Shown here in pieces: positions 9,418 through 20,308 of a stretch of DNA of 25,000 bases. Below the pieces are notes generated by a model. It saw only the letters and a program-made list of their open reading frames with translations. It was not told where the DNA came from and ran no database searches. The position numbers were made by a program, and so were the translations under genes. Position 1 is the first letter of the stretch; each line of letters opens with the position of its first letter. The stretch is from Nephromyces sp. MM_2019 (lineage: Eukaryota > Apicomplexa > Aconoidasida > Nephromycida), in the NCBI GenBank assembly GCA_015657535.1, contig JADHZB010000112.1, forward strand, positions 1 to 25,000, written 5' to 3'.

Positions 9418-10331
9418 AGACAATTTCTTCACACTGTAGCTACTTTGATAGTTATGAGCTGCTACCATAGTGTGCTGTAGAAATGTTTTTGCATGAATTT
9501 TTTCCTGGATTAAAAAAAGCCGCTGAAATACAAAGTAGTAGGACTACTTGGTTGTGCTTCGTGTCTGATAGTGATATTCCTGCATACCACCTTCTTTCCG
9601 TATTGACTGGAGCCTCTAAGGTGTTTATTGTTGCTGTTGATAAACTTTCTTGATGTGAATTATTTGCCTAAATATAGAGCTTTACTATTTTTTTCTAAAA
9701 TAAAATGCAGTTGTCATGCTCTTTTAATTGGTCTTCTTATATCTGTGCCTCTGAATGACAAGTGTATGTATGCCTGAACCAAATTTCTTTTGCCAAGCCG
9801 AAATCTCCTCACTTTAATATTACCACGAAGAAAAGTTTGATCTTCCCGAAATGCTATGTCTTCACACGGGTTGCGAATGATGAGTAAAGGTTGCCGATTG
9901 AGAGGCAGCCTCAAGTTGCTTGTTTGAGGTTCACAGAGTTCACTTTTCCCGGGGTGTTCAAAATTCTCTTTTTTATTTTCAATACTGTTCACATGTCTCA
10001 TCTTCTTGGTTCTACTTTCTTCGCAGTTCAATTTCCTATTGCAAGTCTACCATCTGCACCCCCCAGCAGAAAATTACTTAATGAACAGAGAAATGACTAT
10101 GTGAAACAGGTTCCTTACCAAGGTCTATTCAGTGGGAAAGGTCAGAATAAAGAATTCACAGACGCTCATATGAAAGGAACTAATATAGTCCCTTCTTATG
10201 CATCCCTCCCTCCATTTACTCGTGATATGCACTTGAAGAATACTCTTCAACATTCTTCTGGGAAGAAAAAGTTTACCAGCCCCTCACCTCCTACACGTAG
10301 AAAAGCAGTAGATAATGTGGAAAAATCATAA
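5416..10331 (+). CDS. Single-KH-domain RNA-binding protein, five exons
   Basis: Exons 5416-5547, 7714-7800, 8340-8433, 8852-9025 and 10027-10331 give about 263 residues. KH domains (known) bind single-stranded RNA in a cleft closed by a GXXG loop. Seen: beta strand ARYEVQID, then VSKRIIGTKGIHMKRI with GTKG at 71-74, then KLRLRGLGSGYLEG (about 87-100). A strand PLHLCISC follows, then a helix LSARLLAERLLKKIYREYDDW (to about 145). This is a type I KH order with the long LRLRGxGSGxLEG turn of the BLOM7/KHDC4 and splicing-factor-1 like group. The C-terminal 100 residues are Pro/Ser/Lys-rich and probably disordered. No signal peptide or membrane segment is visible, so a nuclear or cytosolic role is inferred. 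ATGATG is the first start. Its RNA target cannot be read from sequence. Confidence 0.85.
5548..7713 (+). other. Intron 1 of the KH gene (2.17 kb)
   Basis: T-rich on the sense strand, with a purine/CA-rich tract near its start and an antisense open frame near its end (7670-7320). I looked for an extra exon and found none with a consistent phase. Confidence 0.65.
5771..5895. repeat. Purine-rich then CA-rich low-complexity tract
   Basis: GAAGAAGGGAAGAGAGGAGA-like purines pass into repeats of the ACACATGAACA(A/G)GA type and then CACACACATACATACACGC. Simple sequence inside intron 1. Confidence 0.8.
7714..7800 (+). CDS. KH protein gene, exon 2
   Basis: Acceptor TTTGTTTTGCCAG, donor ACAAAG|GTAGTT, phase 0 on both sides. 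Encodes the first KH strand and helix up to IIGTK; the following intron splits the GXXG loop between Lys73 and Gly74. Confidence 0.85.
7801..8339 (+). other. Intron 2 of the KH gene
   Basis: 539 bp, GTAGTT to GTCTTTAG, very T-rich. It lies exactly between the third and fourth residues of the GXXG loop. Nothing else is visible. Confidence 0.75.
8340..8433 (+). CDS. KH protein gene, exon 3 (3' end ambiguous: GC donor at 8434 or GT donor at 8419)
   Basis: Acceptor CTCTTGTCTTTAG. Encodes GIHMKRIHKNTQSKLRLRGL and GSGYLEG. Exon 4 requires a phase 1 donor. Two sites give it: AAAAAAG|GCCAGT after GYQKK (8433), a GC-AG intron, and GAGG|GTTACC (ends 8418), canonical but losing Gly-Tyr-Gln-Lys-Lys. The longer form keeps the conserved LEG Gly and, as I remember the alveolate homologues, the usual eight residues before PL. 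I prefer the GC donor. Confidence 0.75.
8434..8851 (+). other. Intron 3 of the KH gene, probable GC-AG intron
   Basis: 418 bp if the GC donor is used, 433 bp if the GTTACC donor at 8419 is used. The acceptor has a good pyrimidine tract. An open frame from 8599 spans its 3' half but reads as a shadow. Confidence 0.6.
8852..9025 (+). CDS. KH protein gene, exon 4
   Basis: Acceptor CTTTCTTTCTGTTTGCAG, donor ATTA|GTGAGT (phase 1). Encodes EAEEPLHLCISCDSYSNYLS and the last KH helix, then a linker through GKVPVRLTPKAQEII. The open frame extends upstream to 8599, but that part lies before the acceptor and does not resemble the family. Confidence 0.85.
9026..10026 (+). other. Intron 4 of the KH gene
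   Basis: 1001 bp, GTGAGT to CTTCGCAG. It contains three copies of a short repeat (9200-9378), a long TG tract, and an antisense open frame (10031-9714) that I do not regard as a supported gene. Confidence 0.7.
9200..9417. repeat. Three spaced copies of a CTATATAGTCTTAGATATGG-like word, then a TG microsatellite
   Basis: Cores at about 9200-9228, 9271-9299 and 9350-9378 share (C/T)TATATAG(T/C)C(T/C)TAGATA followed by TGGCG or CCACG. They are 70-80 bp apart. Copies 1 and 3 are followed by TG repeats, the last being about 36 bp long (9382-9417). Confidence 0.8.
10027..10331 (+). CDS. KH protein gene, terminal exon 5
   Basis: Acceptor TTCTACTTTCTTCGCAG supplies TT to complete an Ile codon with exon 4. 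Encodes QFPIASLPSAPPSRKLLNEQ, then a Ser/Pro/Lys-rich tail with SSGKKKFTSPSPPTRRKAV, ending VEKS and TAA. Support is the splice phase and composition; the tail is not conserved enough for homology. Confidence 0.7.
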
Positions 10332-10563
10332 AAGAGAGAGTAATGCTGCGTTTTTTAAGGGGAAATTAAGGGAATTTCTTCTCGATATCTTTCTCATTCT
10401 CAATTAACAAAGGTTTTGAAGTAGGAATTATTATGCCGTTCAGCCACGCTCAGAGGAACAGCCAATTAATCTGATGGTTTCATCTTTAAGCTTGTACAAT
10501 ATATAGGTATGCTTAGCCAACTTTTAGTGGGTAATATTAATTTGCGTTGCGTATTTTTGTTAG
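10332..10563. other. Short stretch after the KH gene stop
   Basis: Follows the TAA of the KH gene and should contain its 3' untranslated region and cleavage site. No clear gene start is visible. It ends in GTATTTTTGTTAG, which resembles a splice acceptor before the next open frame. Confidence 0.4.
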
Positions 10564-10896
10564 CTCAGCGATTTGCATAAATTTCCAGAATGGGAAATAA
10601 AACTGTTAGTATTTGTAGTAGCTGGTATATGTAGAATAATATTTGGAGTGAGTCCATACTATGATCATTCCGCAATGCTTCAAGTTGCTCCCGGAAATAG
10701 TCTGAAGCCTTTATTTTTAAAAGGTCTTTGGGAGAACAATGCTCAAAAGCGATTGGCATATATGATATTTCCTCGATCTAGCACGTTTTTGTTAACCCAA
10801 AAACGCGCTGAATTCCTTGCTGTTGGAAAATTCACCAGTTTTTACCAAGGATTAGCTCCTATAAATAGTTTTGTTCTCACTTGTAGCTCTAGTTGA
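10564..10896 (+). CDS. Candidate exon or small gene, unrecognised
   Basis: Open for 110 codons right after an acceptor-like TTTTTGTTAG. Reads LSDLHKFPEWEIKLLVFVVA, a hydrophobic segment (about residues 13-30), then a polar part with SPYYDHSAMLQVAPGNSLKP and RLAYMIFPRSSTFLLTQKRA, ending at TGA. There is no in-frame ATG near the start, so it would have to be a downstream exon. The opposite strand is also open over about 195 nt, which weakens the case. I recognise no family. The length is only slightly above what chance gives in this much A+T-rich sequence. Confidence 0.3.
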   Translation, partial: LSDLHKFPEWEIKLLVFVVAGICRIIFGVSPYYDHSAMLQVAPGNSLKPLFLKGLWENNAQKRLAYMIFPRSSTFLLTQKRAEFLAVGKFTSFYQGLAPINSFVLTCSSS

Positions 10897-13800
10897 CGCG
10901 CTTACTATTGGCGTTTGATGCATTTCAAGCGGCCGCTAAAAACCCTCATTTCGCTTTTGTAATAAAAATATTTAGATATGGGAAAGTTCTACCTATTCCC
11001 TTTTTCTGAGCGCTCATCCGCTGTTTCACTGCACTGAAGAATTGATGCGATATACCATTAAGGGCACTTTAAAGCGAATTGGGATGTCCTTGAAGTAAAT
11101 GCAGGTACCGCAAAGGGATACCCTTATGACCTGTGAAGCCCATTTAGATGTACAATATTATATGCAGCTGTTGTACTAATTTTAGTCTGAGCCCCAATCT
11201 ATTTCGCTAGGTTGCTGTCACGGATACTGCTGAGATATAAGGGCTCATGCCTTTCCTGCATATGTCATTTTTTGCAGAATGACATAATACATGAAATATT
11301 CTAGGTATCAGTGAAAAAGCGTATCAAGAATTTGACCTTATATATAAAATATGCATTATACGTGCTGCCGTTACTCTTTGTGCAATGCAAGTAATTAAGT
11401 GAGGCTCTGATGCGTTTCTTTACTTATTATTTGTGTGTTTTTTTTGTAGTTATTGATATTATACGGGTGGGCGCTTCCTTTTACTCTGCCTTTTTTTCCA
11501 TTTTATTGCTTTATGATAGTACGTGTACGACTGGTATATACCTTTCTTCATTGTGTGACTCCTCCGAGTCCTGCAGTCCGTCATCGCTAGGATTTTCTCC
11601 TTGGTAAACAATTTTGAGATTATGCTATACCCCTCCATTCTATGCGTATGCTGCCTGGTCTTGCTTGAAGTAGATTCTCGCCAATGATTTTCGCTATTAA
11701 TGCTCCTCTAGTGTTTGCTAGAGGACTTTAATGAATTTACATTTTTTTAATATTTATATTTAAAAGCGAATACTTTCTGTATGTTATGAACTTTAAAGGC
11801 AAAAGCTGATAAAAATATGGATAGAGTCGATTCTTTTCCATGGTATTCCGGAGTATGAAATCCGGCTATAGTTATAATAAATTCGTTGTGTATGTGAAAT
11901 TTACTGGATAGAAGGTGCTGGACCTTCCAGGATGGCGTATTCGTGTCGACTGTAGCATATTTTACAGAAAGGCTCCAATTTCTGAAAAACCTGATTATGC
12001 ATACGTGTAATACGTCCAGTTTTTATTGTCTGCTCCAAAATTTTGTCATTGCCACCGCTTGCTAACTTCTTCAAGCATGCTTTTTCGGGCTGGTTTGTAA
12101 ATATTGATTGTTGGCGGTGTCCGTGCTCTAGCTGTATTTCCATCTGCTTATATTTTTATGGAAAAAATTATATGTACTTTGAGGACCATCATTGTTCATG
12201 GGGATTTTTCTTTTGTTCCTCCCTTTTTAAGCTACACTTCGTTCATCTTCAATTTATGCTGAGGCAGTTTAGCAGTCCCATTCGCATTCTTCTGGCGAAC
12301 TTGTACTGTCTGGGTTTGCTACTAATATTTAATACGCATTTTTCTACTGGCACTGTGGGATAGCAACCTGTATTTGATTTTAGAGTAAAATATCTTATAT
12401 GTAAGGTTACCACTCTGTCAGTTTTTGAATAGCTCGAATAATTATGAAATTAGCAAAAAGATTTATTTGTAGTCTTCCTAGGCAGGCTGCTGCTATGCAG
12501 TCTGCTGCATAAAATTTTACTTGTGGCAGGAATACTAGACATTTCAGTCGTGTTCATTATGGAGACTTTTCATGGTTTCATGACTTATATTCTCAAACAC
12601 TCTGCTGCTTGCTAGTTTAGCGTAATTGGCTTTTAATAGGAGGCAGCTGTATTTAACCTAAGTAGGCGTGCTACCGCGAGTATTTTAAAAGTTTTGCACC
12701 TCTCTAAAATTAAGGGTAAAAATGTGGCATGAAGCTTGCAGCGGGAACAAGCAAAATAAAACATCTTAAGCAGTATTTAGTATTATGAGAAGCGCTGCTA
12801 CACATCGGTATTAATATAATAGCCCATTCATATGTTGATTAGCACTGTATGTAAGCTTTAAGCTTGAAATGAAATGCTAGCTTCATTTCTCCCTGTTGCC
12901 GTATACGCTAGCAAGCGGATACACATTAACTGATCTTTTACAACGGTTATTAGCTCTGTTCTAAGCATTTGCATCAATCATTCTTGTGATTATATTACGT
13001 TGCGTCGATACTACGCTTTTGCATCCAAGTGCAACTGAGAAACTAGGCTCATGATAGCGATTTACGAAGTTTTCAAGGCCCAGGCTTACCATAGGCCGAT
13101 TAAATAAATTTGCCTTAAGACGTCCACATGCGACTAATCGACAATGCTTGCCAGGTACATTTGCTTATCTTTGATGAACAGATTTTTTCGTCCAAGTTGA
13201 TAAATGCAATGACTGAGTGTGCGCTCCTGTTCTATCCCATTAGGAAACAATACCAAAAGAAACCAGACAAAACGCTGAAGCTCCATAATTGGACTCGCCA
13301 TTAATAGATTCATAAGGAAAATTAACAGAAATCCCGTGTAATGTTCTTATTTTCGTGTGTCAGTTGGTTTTTCAAGCGTTTATGCTCTAGAAGTACACCA
13401 CTCGGTCAGTAAATGGGGTCCGTTTGCTCATTCGTACATGGAGGGTTTTGTCCACTAAAAGCTTCTATCCTACGATTCTCAAACAAGTGGACTATTTTGC
13501 TAGAATTTTAGCTGGTTGTTATTCCTATGCAAGGTAACATTTTGGTGTTGCGGAAGGGTAAATCTAAAAGATTGTCAACTACAGTTTTCGCGAGGGCGAC
13601 TTCTTGAGTCCAGGTGCTTCCCAGTTACCATGGGTAAAAGCCCTGGGAAGCCTTCGTCACAAAACTTTCGAGTGTTGAATACTCTGAGTCAATTTCTCCA
13701 TTAACTTATTAAGTATTTGCCGAGAGCTTGTGTTGATAGCACGAGCATAGTTATAAGTGAGCATTTTCGAAGTTTAGTCCCATGCCCTCACTACATCATT

Positions 13801-14300
13801 CACCAAGTTTATAAAGTGGGATTACGTTCGAATCATTTTCAGCAGGGCACTTGCTCTGCTACACTGTTACTCAAATTAATTGCCATTATTGATAGCTCGG
13901 TAGCACGAATATAAAATGGGAAATGAGCTATAAGTATACAGTAATCGTTGAGTTATCTCGTAGCTCAAAAAACCTAAGCCACGCCATGTTTGGATGGTAT
14001 CCTTCCTTTTTCTTAAACTTGCTCATAGCTGAATGGTCGTACTTCACCCCCTGCGAGAAAGAGCATTATATTTATATATTCTTTTGAGTCCCTCTATTTT
14101 TAAGAGGAATGCAGGCTTTGAAAGAAAATGTAAATTTCATGAAAACTTTGCTTGAAATTTGTTTCACTTGCTTCAATAGGTTTATTTTTTAATCCCAGCT
14201 ATATCGATCGCAGGAGCACGCCAGTCGTGTAGGAACATGCTTCATAGTCTGAGCTTGCAGCCCCTAAGGCTTGAAAATCAGAATGAACAAATGAAAAATA
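10897..14300. other. No recognisable gene
   Basis: Only short open frames. The most protein-like is a minus frame at 12143-11901 starting ATG with a CKIC motif, but it is 80 codons and unsupported. Small inverted repeats are visible, for example 11704-11725 (TCCTCTAG / CTAGAGGA) and GAAATGAA / TTCATTTC near 12870. Confidence 0.5.
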
Positions 14301-14651
14301 CTACCACGAATAGATTTTTGGCTTCAATCTTTTGGGGTAGGCAGAAGAGGATTTACTTGAATTTCTCTTAGTTATTTCGTCTAAGGTGCTTACGATTTTA
14401 TTATTTGCAATTAATGACGCTGGTTTTCTACCGTGCAGCAAAATTTTCACTCGTTTTTTCTTCTTTTTGCCCGCTTCCCATGTGGCTATTTTTTTGCCCT
14501 CTGAAGTAAAATAAAATATACCTACATTTATTTTAACGATAAGCAATTCGCTAGGTTCTGATGCCTTCCTTATTATCGCTTTGTTGGACAGGTTTTGCAT
14601 CAATTTCTTTATAGTTTCCTTGAGTTCAAGCAAAGTCTTGTGGTCTTCTAT
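14301..14651 (-). CDS. Candidate terminal exon, Lys-rich, unknown
   Basis: Reads IEDHKTLLELKETIKKLMQN (a likely helix), then LLIVKINVGIFYFTSEGKKI, then GKKKKKRVKILLHGRKPA and a Ser/Lys-rich end. With the upstream piece 14906-14817 it lies in one frame interrupted by a single TGA; a 165-nt GT-AG intron (14816-14652) removes the TGA and preserves the frame. The combined frame of about 200 codons with only one stop is the least chance-like open frame in the right half of the window. Function unknown. Confidence 0.38.
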   Translation of the reverse strand: MEDHKTLLELKETIKKLMQNLSNKAIIRKASEPSELLIVKINVGIFYFTSEGKKIATWEAGKKKKKRVKILLHGRKPASLIANNKIVSTLDEITKRNSSKSSSAYPKRLKPKIYSW

Positions 14652-16916
14652 CTGTAATTCATCTTTCCTTATGGTAAATATGCCTAATAAATTAAAGCAA
14701 GATTTCGAGGATCATAAGGAAAACTGTGGCAACTGCGGTGCCCTGTAGGAAATACTATAGCAATCTATGTGGTCTGAGGCAGTAGCAACTACTGGATTTT
14801 TGTTGTCAATACTTACAGTTAGCTTCAAAAGTTGATATTCTATTCCTGGATTCTTGTTATTTAGCGCAATAAATTTAACTCCTGCTCTGCTCACAATATG
14901 AGAACTCTATAGTCAAATATCAATCCTTTCTGGCAAATTTCCCCATAGTATGTCTTACTCTTAATAATCGAAAGTACTGTGCTGCACACTCTATAGATGC
15001 ATTTCTCTGTGATCAGTGGCAATGGGAAATGCAGGATTTTAACTATGAATCGCATTATCATAATTGGCCTGGATAGAACTAAGGGAAATTGCCATATTTG
15101 AGGAGGTATCAACGCACTTCATGAACTAGCTGTAGTTACGTGATGCCTTGGCTGCAAGAGAGCTGGCATACACAAGTTAGCAAGGCCCGAAAAGTTTAAA
15201 TTGAGCTCAAAGCATTAAATTTTCAGCTATTCCTCACTAAATCTCACAATCTGCGTGCACAAACTTTTATATACTACATTTTTAAAGCTGGGAATACATT
15301 AACACATCATCGAAGCTGAAAAACTTTCCGTGAATTACAGTCAGACAGCAAACTGGTCTTTCACCCTAGAATTTTCTAGCTACAGCATGCTAGAATCTAG
15401 ATAATGTGAGTTATTCTTTTCGTAGCCGTTTTTCTGATTTATTTTGAAAACTTATATCTAATTTTTCCGTCTGAGCTAATTCTATATGTCAACCGCACAT
15501 GCTGATTCTACACATGGTAAGTCAGTATACAGAATGAATGCTTTTTTTTAGCACGCTTGAAAAAAAGCGGGTAGAGCATTGCGTAAACAGCAGGAGGTAA
15601 ATCATACTGGAAAATCTTGTTTAAGCCGGGTGGCCTCTAACCGGGTTAAACAAGAATATGCACATACTTTTACCAGTGATGATACGCAAAAATTACCAGA
15701 GGTTAGGACCGGTATGGCAAAAAGCAACCTTAAAAAACTTCGGAGAATTTCCGTGTATCATGGATCTATCATACTTTACGCCTGACTCGAACCAGTAGTG
15801 TTAACATGCGCTTTCTTACAAACAGACAAATTCTTCATGCATGTCCTTGCTAAGCTACAGTCGCTGAGACTGAAATATGCCCATTTTACTAAGTTTTGTA
15901 CCGGCAGCACAAGTTCTAAAAAAAAGTATCACGTAGTATTCTGGACATGCATAGCACAAGGAGCCGATTCCTAGTTTTTTTGAATACATGCACGCTGTTG
16001 TTCAGAACTTACATGACTGAAACTTCAACAGAATAGTAATGGGCATATTCTTGGTATAGTACTCAATGGTGGGCCTTTTTTTCGCCTTAACTAAATCGCA
16101 TAGGGCTTCATCCTGCCACGGGTTGAGAAAATAAATTCTTTAACATAACCGTTCCAGCTTAAAAAAATTGGGCAATTCTACCCAATCTCCATATAAAAAA
16201 ACCTAAAATGGTCGATACTACCCCCAATTAATTTCGGTAATCGAGAAAATAATTTTATCCAGCCTGATATTACAAAGTTGGCTACTCCGAGCAGCCTTAG
16301 TTTGGAGTAACCACGTGCCATTGAGCCAAAAAAGGGATGCCCAGTCCAATTAACACTGGGAAATTTTCGTACTCTAGGAAAATGCACAATTACAAGCATT
16401 CTTTAGCTGCGATGAAAATTGCCCATCTACTGCAGGAACTTTATACCTAATACTTGGGCCACTTGATGTATACATGTGAAAGGTGAAGTTTGAAATGAAT
16501 GGCCTAGCTTGCTGGGGTTACTTTTTCCTAGCTTAAAGGAATGACATAGTATCTATAAAATATGCACATTAAAAATAATCATTCCCTGCTTTATTTTACG
16601 GTTGCTATAGTTACTAGGCATGGAAATATTAAAATGTAAAACACAGGATAAAGTGGCCGCCTAGTTGCTTACTAGAATGCCATGTCATAACATCCAACTA
16701 TTACTTGCAGCTAAGAATATACAAGCGGATGCCACTACTCACCTACACATGAATACAGTAGTAACCGTGCCCGGAAATATACGGCATTTCATGGCTTACA
16801 TCTAATGGTTGGCCTTTAATTGCATCCTTAGCATAGAGTATTGCAGTTGAGGCTGATATTCCGGTTATATAGGAAGGCGCAATGGATTTTATTGCCTTGG
16901 ACAAGAGGTCTTCAAT
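14301..16916 (-). CDS. Possible multi-exon gene of unknown function (tentative model)
   Basis: Four minus-strand pieces look exon-like. 16916-16800 has acceptor TTTGGCAG, 39 codons including SIAPSYITGISASTAILYAK, and donor GAT|GTAAGC, phase 0. 16112-16013 has acceptor CAACCCGTGGCAG, reads DEALCDLVKAKKRPTIEYYT, and has donor TCAT|GTAAGT. 14906-14817 has donor AACT|GTAAGT. 14651-14301 has an acceptor after GAATTACAG and 116 codons, Lys-rich, ending KPKIYSW and TAG. The first two join in phase, as do the last two. The link between the two pairs is missing, so these may be two genes or chance. I recognise no domain; SIAPSYITGISASTAILYA is hydrophobic and could span a membrane. Confidence 0.3.
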
Positions 16917-19900
16917 CTGCCAAACAGTGCCTCAAACTCAACGGCTAGGGTTACTTAAGAATAATTAGACATCAGTGTTTACAGAAATAATTTCGTAGAG
17001 CAGATGTGTTAGCATATACACAGAATATACTGCGAAGTTCCGACAGTCCAGAACTTCGAAATAAGAGATGAAATCTTGACAAGTATCGATTGCTTTATCG
17101 TTTAGCGTGTAAAAGGAAAGGTGATATGACACAATAGACGTGTGAAATAGCAGATATTGGCGTAATAGCAGTTGTCAGCACCACTTTTACAGAATAATCG
17201 TATTTTTGTGTATTTCCTATAATAGCTAAAGAGTGGTATCGCATGTACTATAGGTCAGTACTCTGCTATAAGATTTGATGCCCTTGGATATGCAAGCAGA
17301 TTCTTCGATTTCTACAGTGTTATTGCATGAGGCTGCGCTCCGTAAAAGCATGGCGGAGGCTAAAGTGAGGGATATTTTTCAGGTGATTTAATGTATATCA
17401 GGTGATATAATATATTTAAAGTTACTTGCTACTTGAATGGTAGCTCTATGCACTGCGTTTTACTAATTTATCGCACCCCCATCTTATAGCATCAAGAAAC
17501 CTTGGTATGATTTCCGCTACTCGTGTCAAATTGCAAGCCTCTATTTTTTTGGACGCCATGAATCCTAGATATGCATTTTATCATGCTGCACTTATCTTCC
17601 CAAGTAGGTGGCGCCACGCTGTGCACTAGATAAACTTGTGGGTCGAGGGGGTAGTATTACATGCGTGCGATGAATATGAATGCAACCTAAACTTTCGCTA
17701 CCTGTAACATTCAGCATGACAGTAACATACCTTGGGGTTGTCTCTGTTTATAGGGATGCTATAGCAGTTGTTTGTATGCTTAAAAACCAGATGTACTATG
17801 CTTATAGATTCGTTTGCAACAGTCTTAAGCCTCAATCTGCTCCTGTAGGCTGTAGGTAAGTACACGAGTGACTTCGCGAGGTCAGAAAGACATACTTACG
17901 CTTCCCCATTTCCATAAGTAGAGAGGGAAATGCGGATGCATAAATACATTGAGTAGAGGGGTTGTTTACTCTTTTTAAAAGTAAATTATATCGGGATCTC
18001 AAGCATAGGTTAAGAAAATGTAGGATCTAGCTGAAATTATCGCATGGCGACTAAAATTGTTCCCAGCGCCGATTTATTCGAATCATAGCATCCGTTTCGC
18101 AACCGCACTTTTTAATTGAACTACTGTTTTTCGCTGGGGTAAAGACAGTCATCTTTTTCATGAAAGTTCTGATTTTACCCAATGTACCCAAAAAGCATAC
18201 TGAAACTACTGGACTGTTGTCTGCTAGTTGCAAGCAAGATATAACACCCTTTAAGACCAGTTAGCCCGCAATTCGGAATTCGCCCGACAGGGCCTTCGAA
18301 AATACTACAGGAAAAAATTCATGTATGTTAGTTTTGACGCATGGTGAAATATACCTTCAAACTTCCTTTCCTCAAAGTCAACAGGTTTGTCCCCTATGTG
18401 AAGATAAAGGAATACCTCGTTTTCTGTATAGTGTACAGAAAGCCAATGAAATGAAGATTCTTATCCCTTTAAGGTAAAAGATGCGTTTCACTCTGAAAAT
18501 TCATCGCTTGCATACAACATTTAAAAAACAAAGCATAAAGAAGCACCGATGATTAGCAATAATTCCACATGCTGTAGCATGGGCGTTCAGCTAGCAGCCT
18601 CGAAGACAAAGCACTCATGGTGAGCTAGCTGACCTCATCATGCTTTAATGAATATTTCTGTGTGTTTATTTCACTTTAGGAGTAATAAGTCTTTTCTAGT
18701 GATTGCCTTACAAATAAAAAATGCCGGAAGTCACAGCTTCATTAGACGCACACGTTTTTTCAAAAACCTCTTCTTTTGGTAGCGATAAAATTGGGGAGCT
18801 ACGAATCGAGATATAATTTGGAAAGCTGCAATGCTACAGAATTCCCAAGTGAGTAAATTGCCTAAATCAAAGGCAAGGGAGAAACGCTTAGATACCCGAT
18901 TATTTAAAGAACATAAATTAACAGTTGCAGCTCGTAGTTCCAGTGGGACGAAGACTGTACAGATTGGCGATGCACTAAAAATATTGTATGCCTTATCGAT
19001 AATGGTAAGGCTTATGAAGTACTTTCATGCGTCTGCATCAGGCTATACTAGCGTATTCTATAGCAGTGCTCGAATCTTTATTTGTAATTGCCCTACTTTA
19101 TACGAAGAATTCCAATACACAAAGAAGGGGAGAGTAGTATCGGTTCAGTTTTTGCAAGATATTCCTTAATGCGCTTCAGTATTTTAATCTGCAAACTAAA
19201 CAAGCTAGCTAGCCCCCAACCTAGGCTGCGCAGCATTTCAGTGCAACGTAAGCTCATTTTCCACCCTTTGATCATAAACTTCATATTTAGGTAGCTACTA
19301 GTGAATAGTGCACTCTTTGGCATCCCATGACTCACCTAATTTCTACATAAGTTTCATTAGAATTTTACCGCTTCCCATATTAAGCTTGACTAATTCGCTC
19401 GGCGTTTCATGTGTAGAAGATTAGTATCAACGAATTTCATAACTAAACATGCCAGAATGGTGCTCACCCAAAAGCATCTTACTTAATGAGCTATATTCCA
19501 CTACTTAATCTTCTTGAGCTCATATTACTTAATGAGAATAAAGCGAATTCATCAAGGAATAATCGCACAGTTTGTATCTTATGGATTGAAAGAAATTACC
19601 ATTTTTCAACTAATATATGAAGCCAAAATTCCAGATTCATCAGCGAGCAGTTTGGAAATAGGCTCATTATTATAGAACATCTGCTCGATGTCTTTTTTGG
19701 TTATTTAACATTGCAGAAGTTAGATTGCGGGAATTATGAGTACAGCAAAGCAATAATTCTTACTTTATTATTTACTTACTGTCCAGATTTTCGTACGTTT
19801 CCTGGCATTTTCTTATTAAATTTTCGATCGGCATTCCCATGTAAAGAACCTCAGTTCCAACGTAAAGGTGAATGCTCCTCTCTGACTTCACCCCGACTGC

Positions 19901-20308
19901 GCCAGCAATCTGACCAAGAAAAAAACCGTTCTATAATTTAGTTGTATCTACCAGAAACGGTAACGAAAAAGGCTGCAGGATAATGGCAACAAGGAACTGT
20001 AAAAATGCAATGCTAAAAGAAATAAGTATACAATTTTGTTCATCAGTGTACTGAACCGTTGCATAAAAAGCACTAGCGTTTTTTATAAAATTTATCTAAT
20101 GATGAAGATACGTTCGCAGTGGAATAATCAACCCATTGAGATTAGGGAGACTTGGCACACATTAGCAAAAATTTATTGGCCAGAAGCATGACCCTAAGGA
20201 TCTCGCAGCTGGTGGATTGAACGACCACTGTGCTCGTGGATAATCTGATGCATTTGCTATCGGGGAAGCTGCACATGACCACTAAACCGTAGACGCGTCG
20301 CAGCTTAC
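16917..20308. other. No recognisable gene
   Basis: Scattered short open frames on both strands. A + frame at 18831-19169 (112 codons) and an overlapping minus frame at 19335-19093 are both open and neither resembles a known family. A perfect 8-bp hairpin stem CGAAGTTC / GAACTTCG lies at 17033-17058. I see no RNA gene or long repeat. Confidence 0.5.

Noticed and set aside
9714..10031. 105-codon minus frame that reads like a basic protein, antisense to KH intron 4 and the exon 5 boundary.
   Set aside because: No family resemblance; it overlaps a well-supported splice acceptor of the KH gene and its length is within chance.
12043..12363. 106-codon + frame, Cys/Phe-rich, overlapping a minus frame at 12143-11901 with a CKIC motif.
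   Set aside because: Both are short, contradict each other and resemble no family.
15579..15785. HTGKSCL in a + frame, like a GTPase P-loop.
   Set aside because: The GxxxxGK[ST] spacing is absent and no other GTPase motif follows.
15775..15800. GGTTCGAGTC on the minus strand, like a tRNA B box.
   Set aside because: The flanking bases do not form a T-arm stem and no acceptor or anticodon stem is visible.
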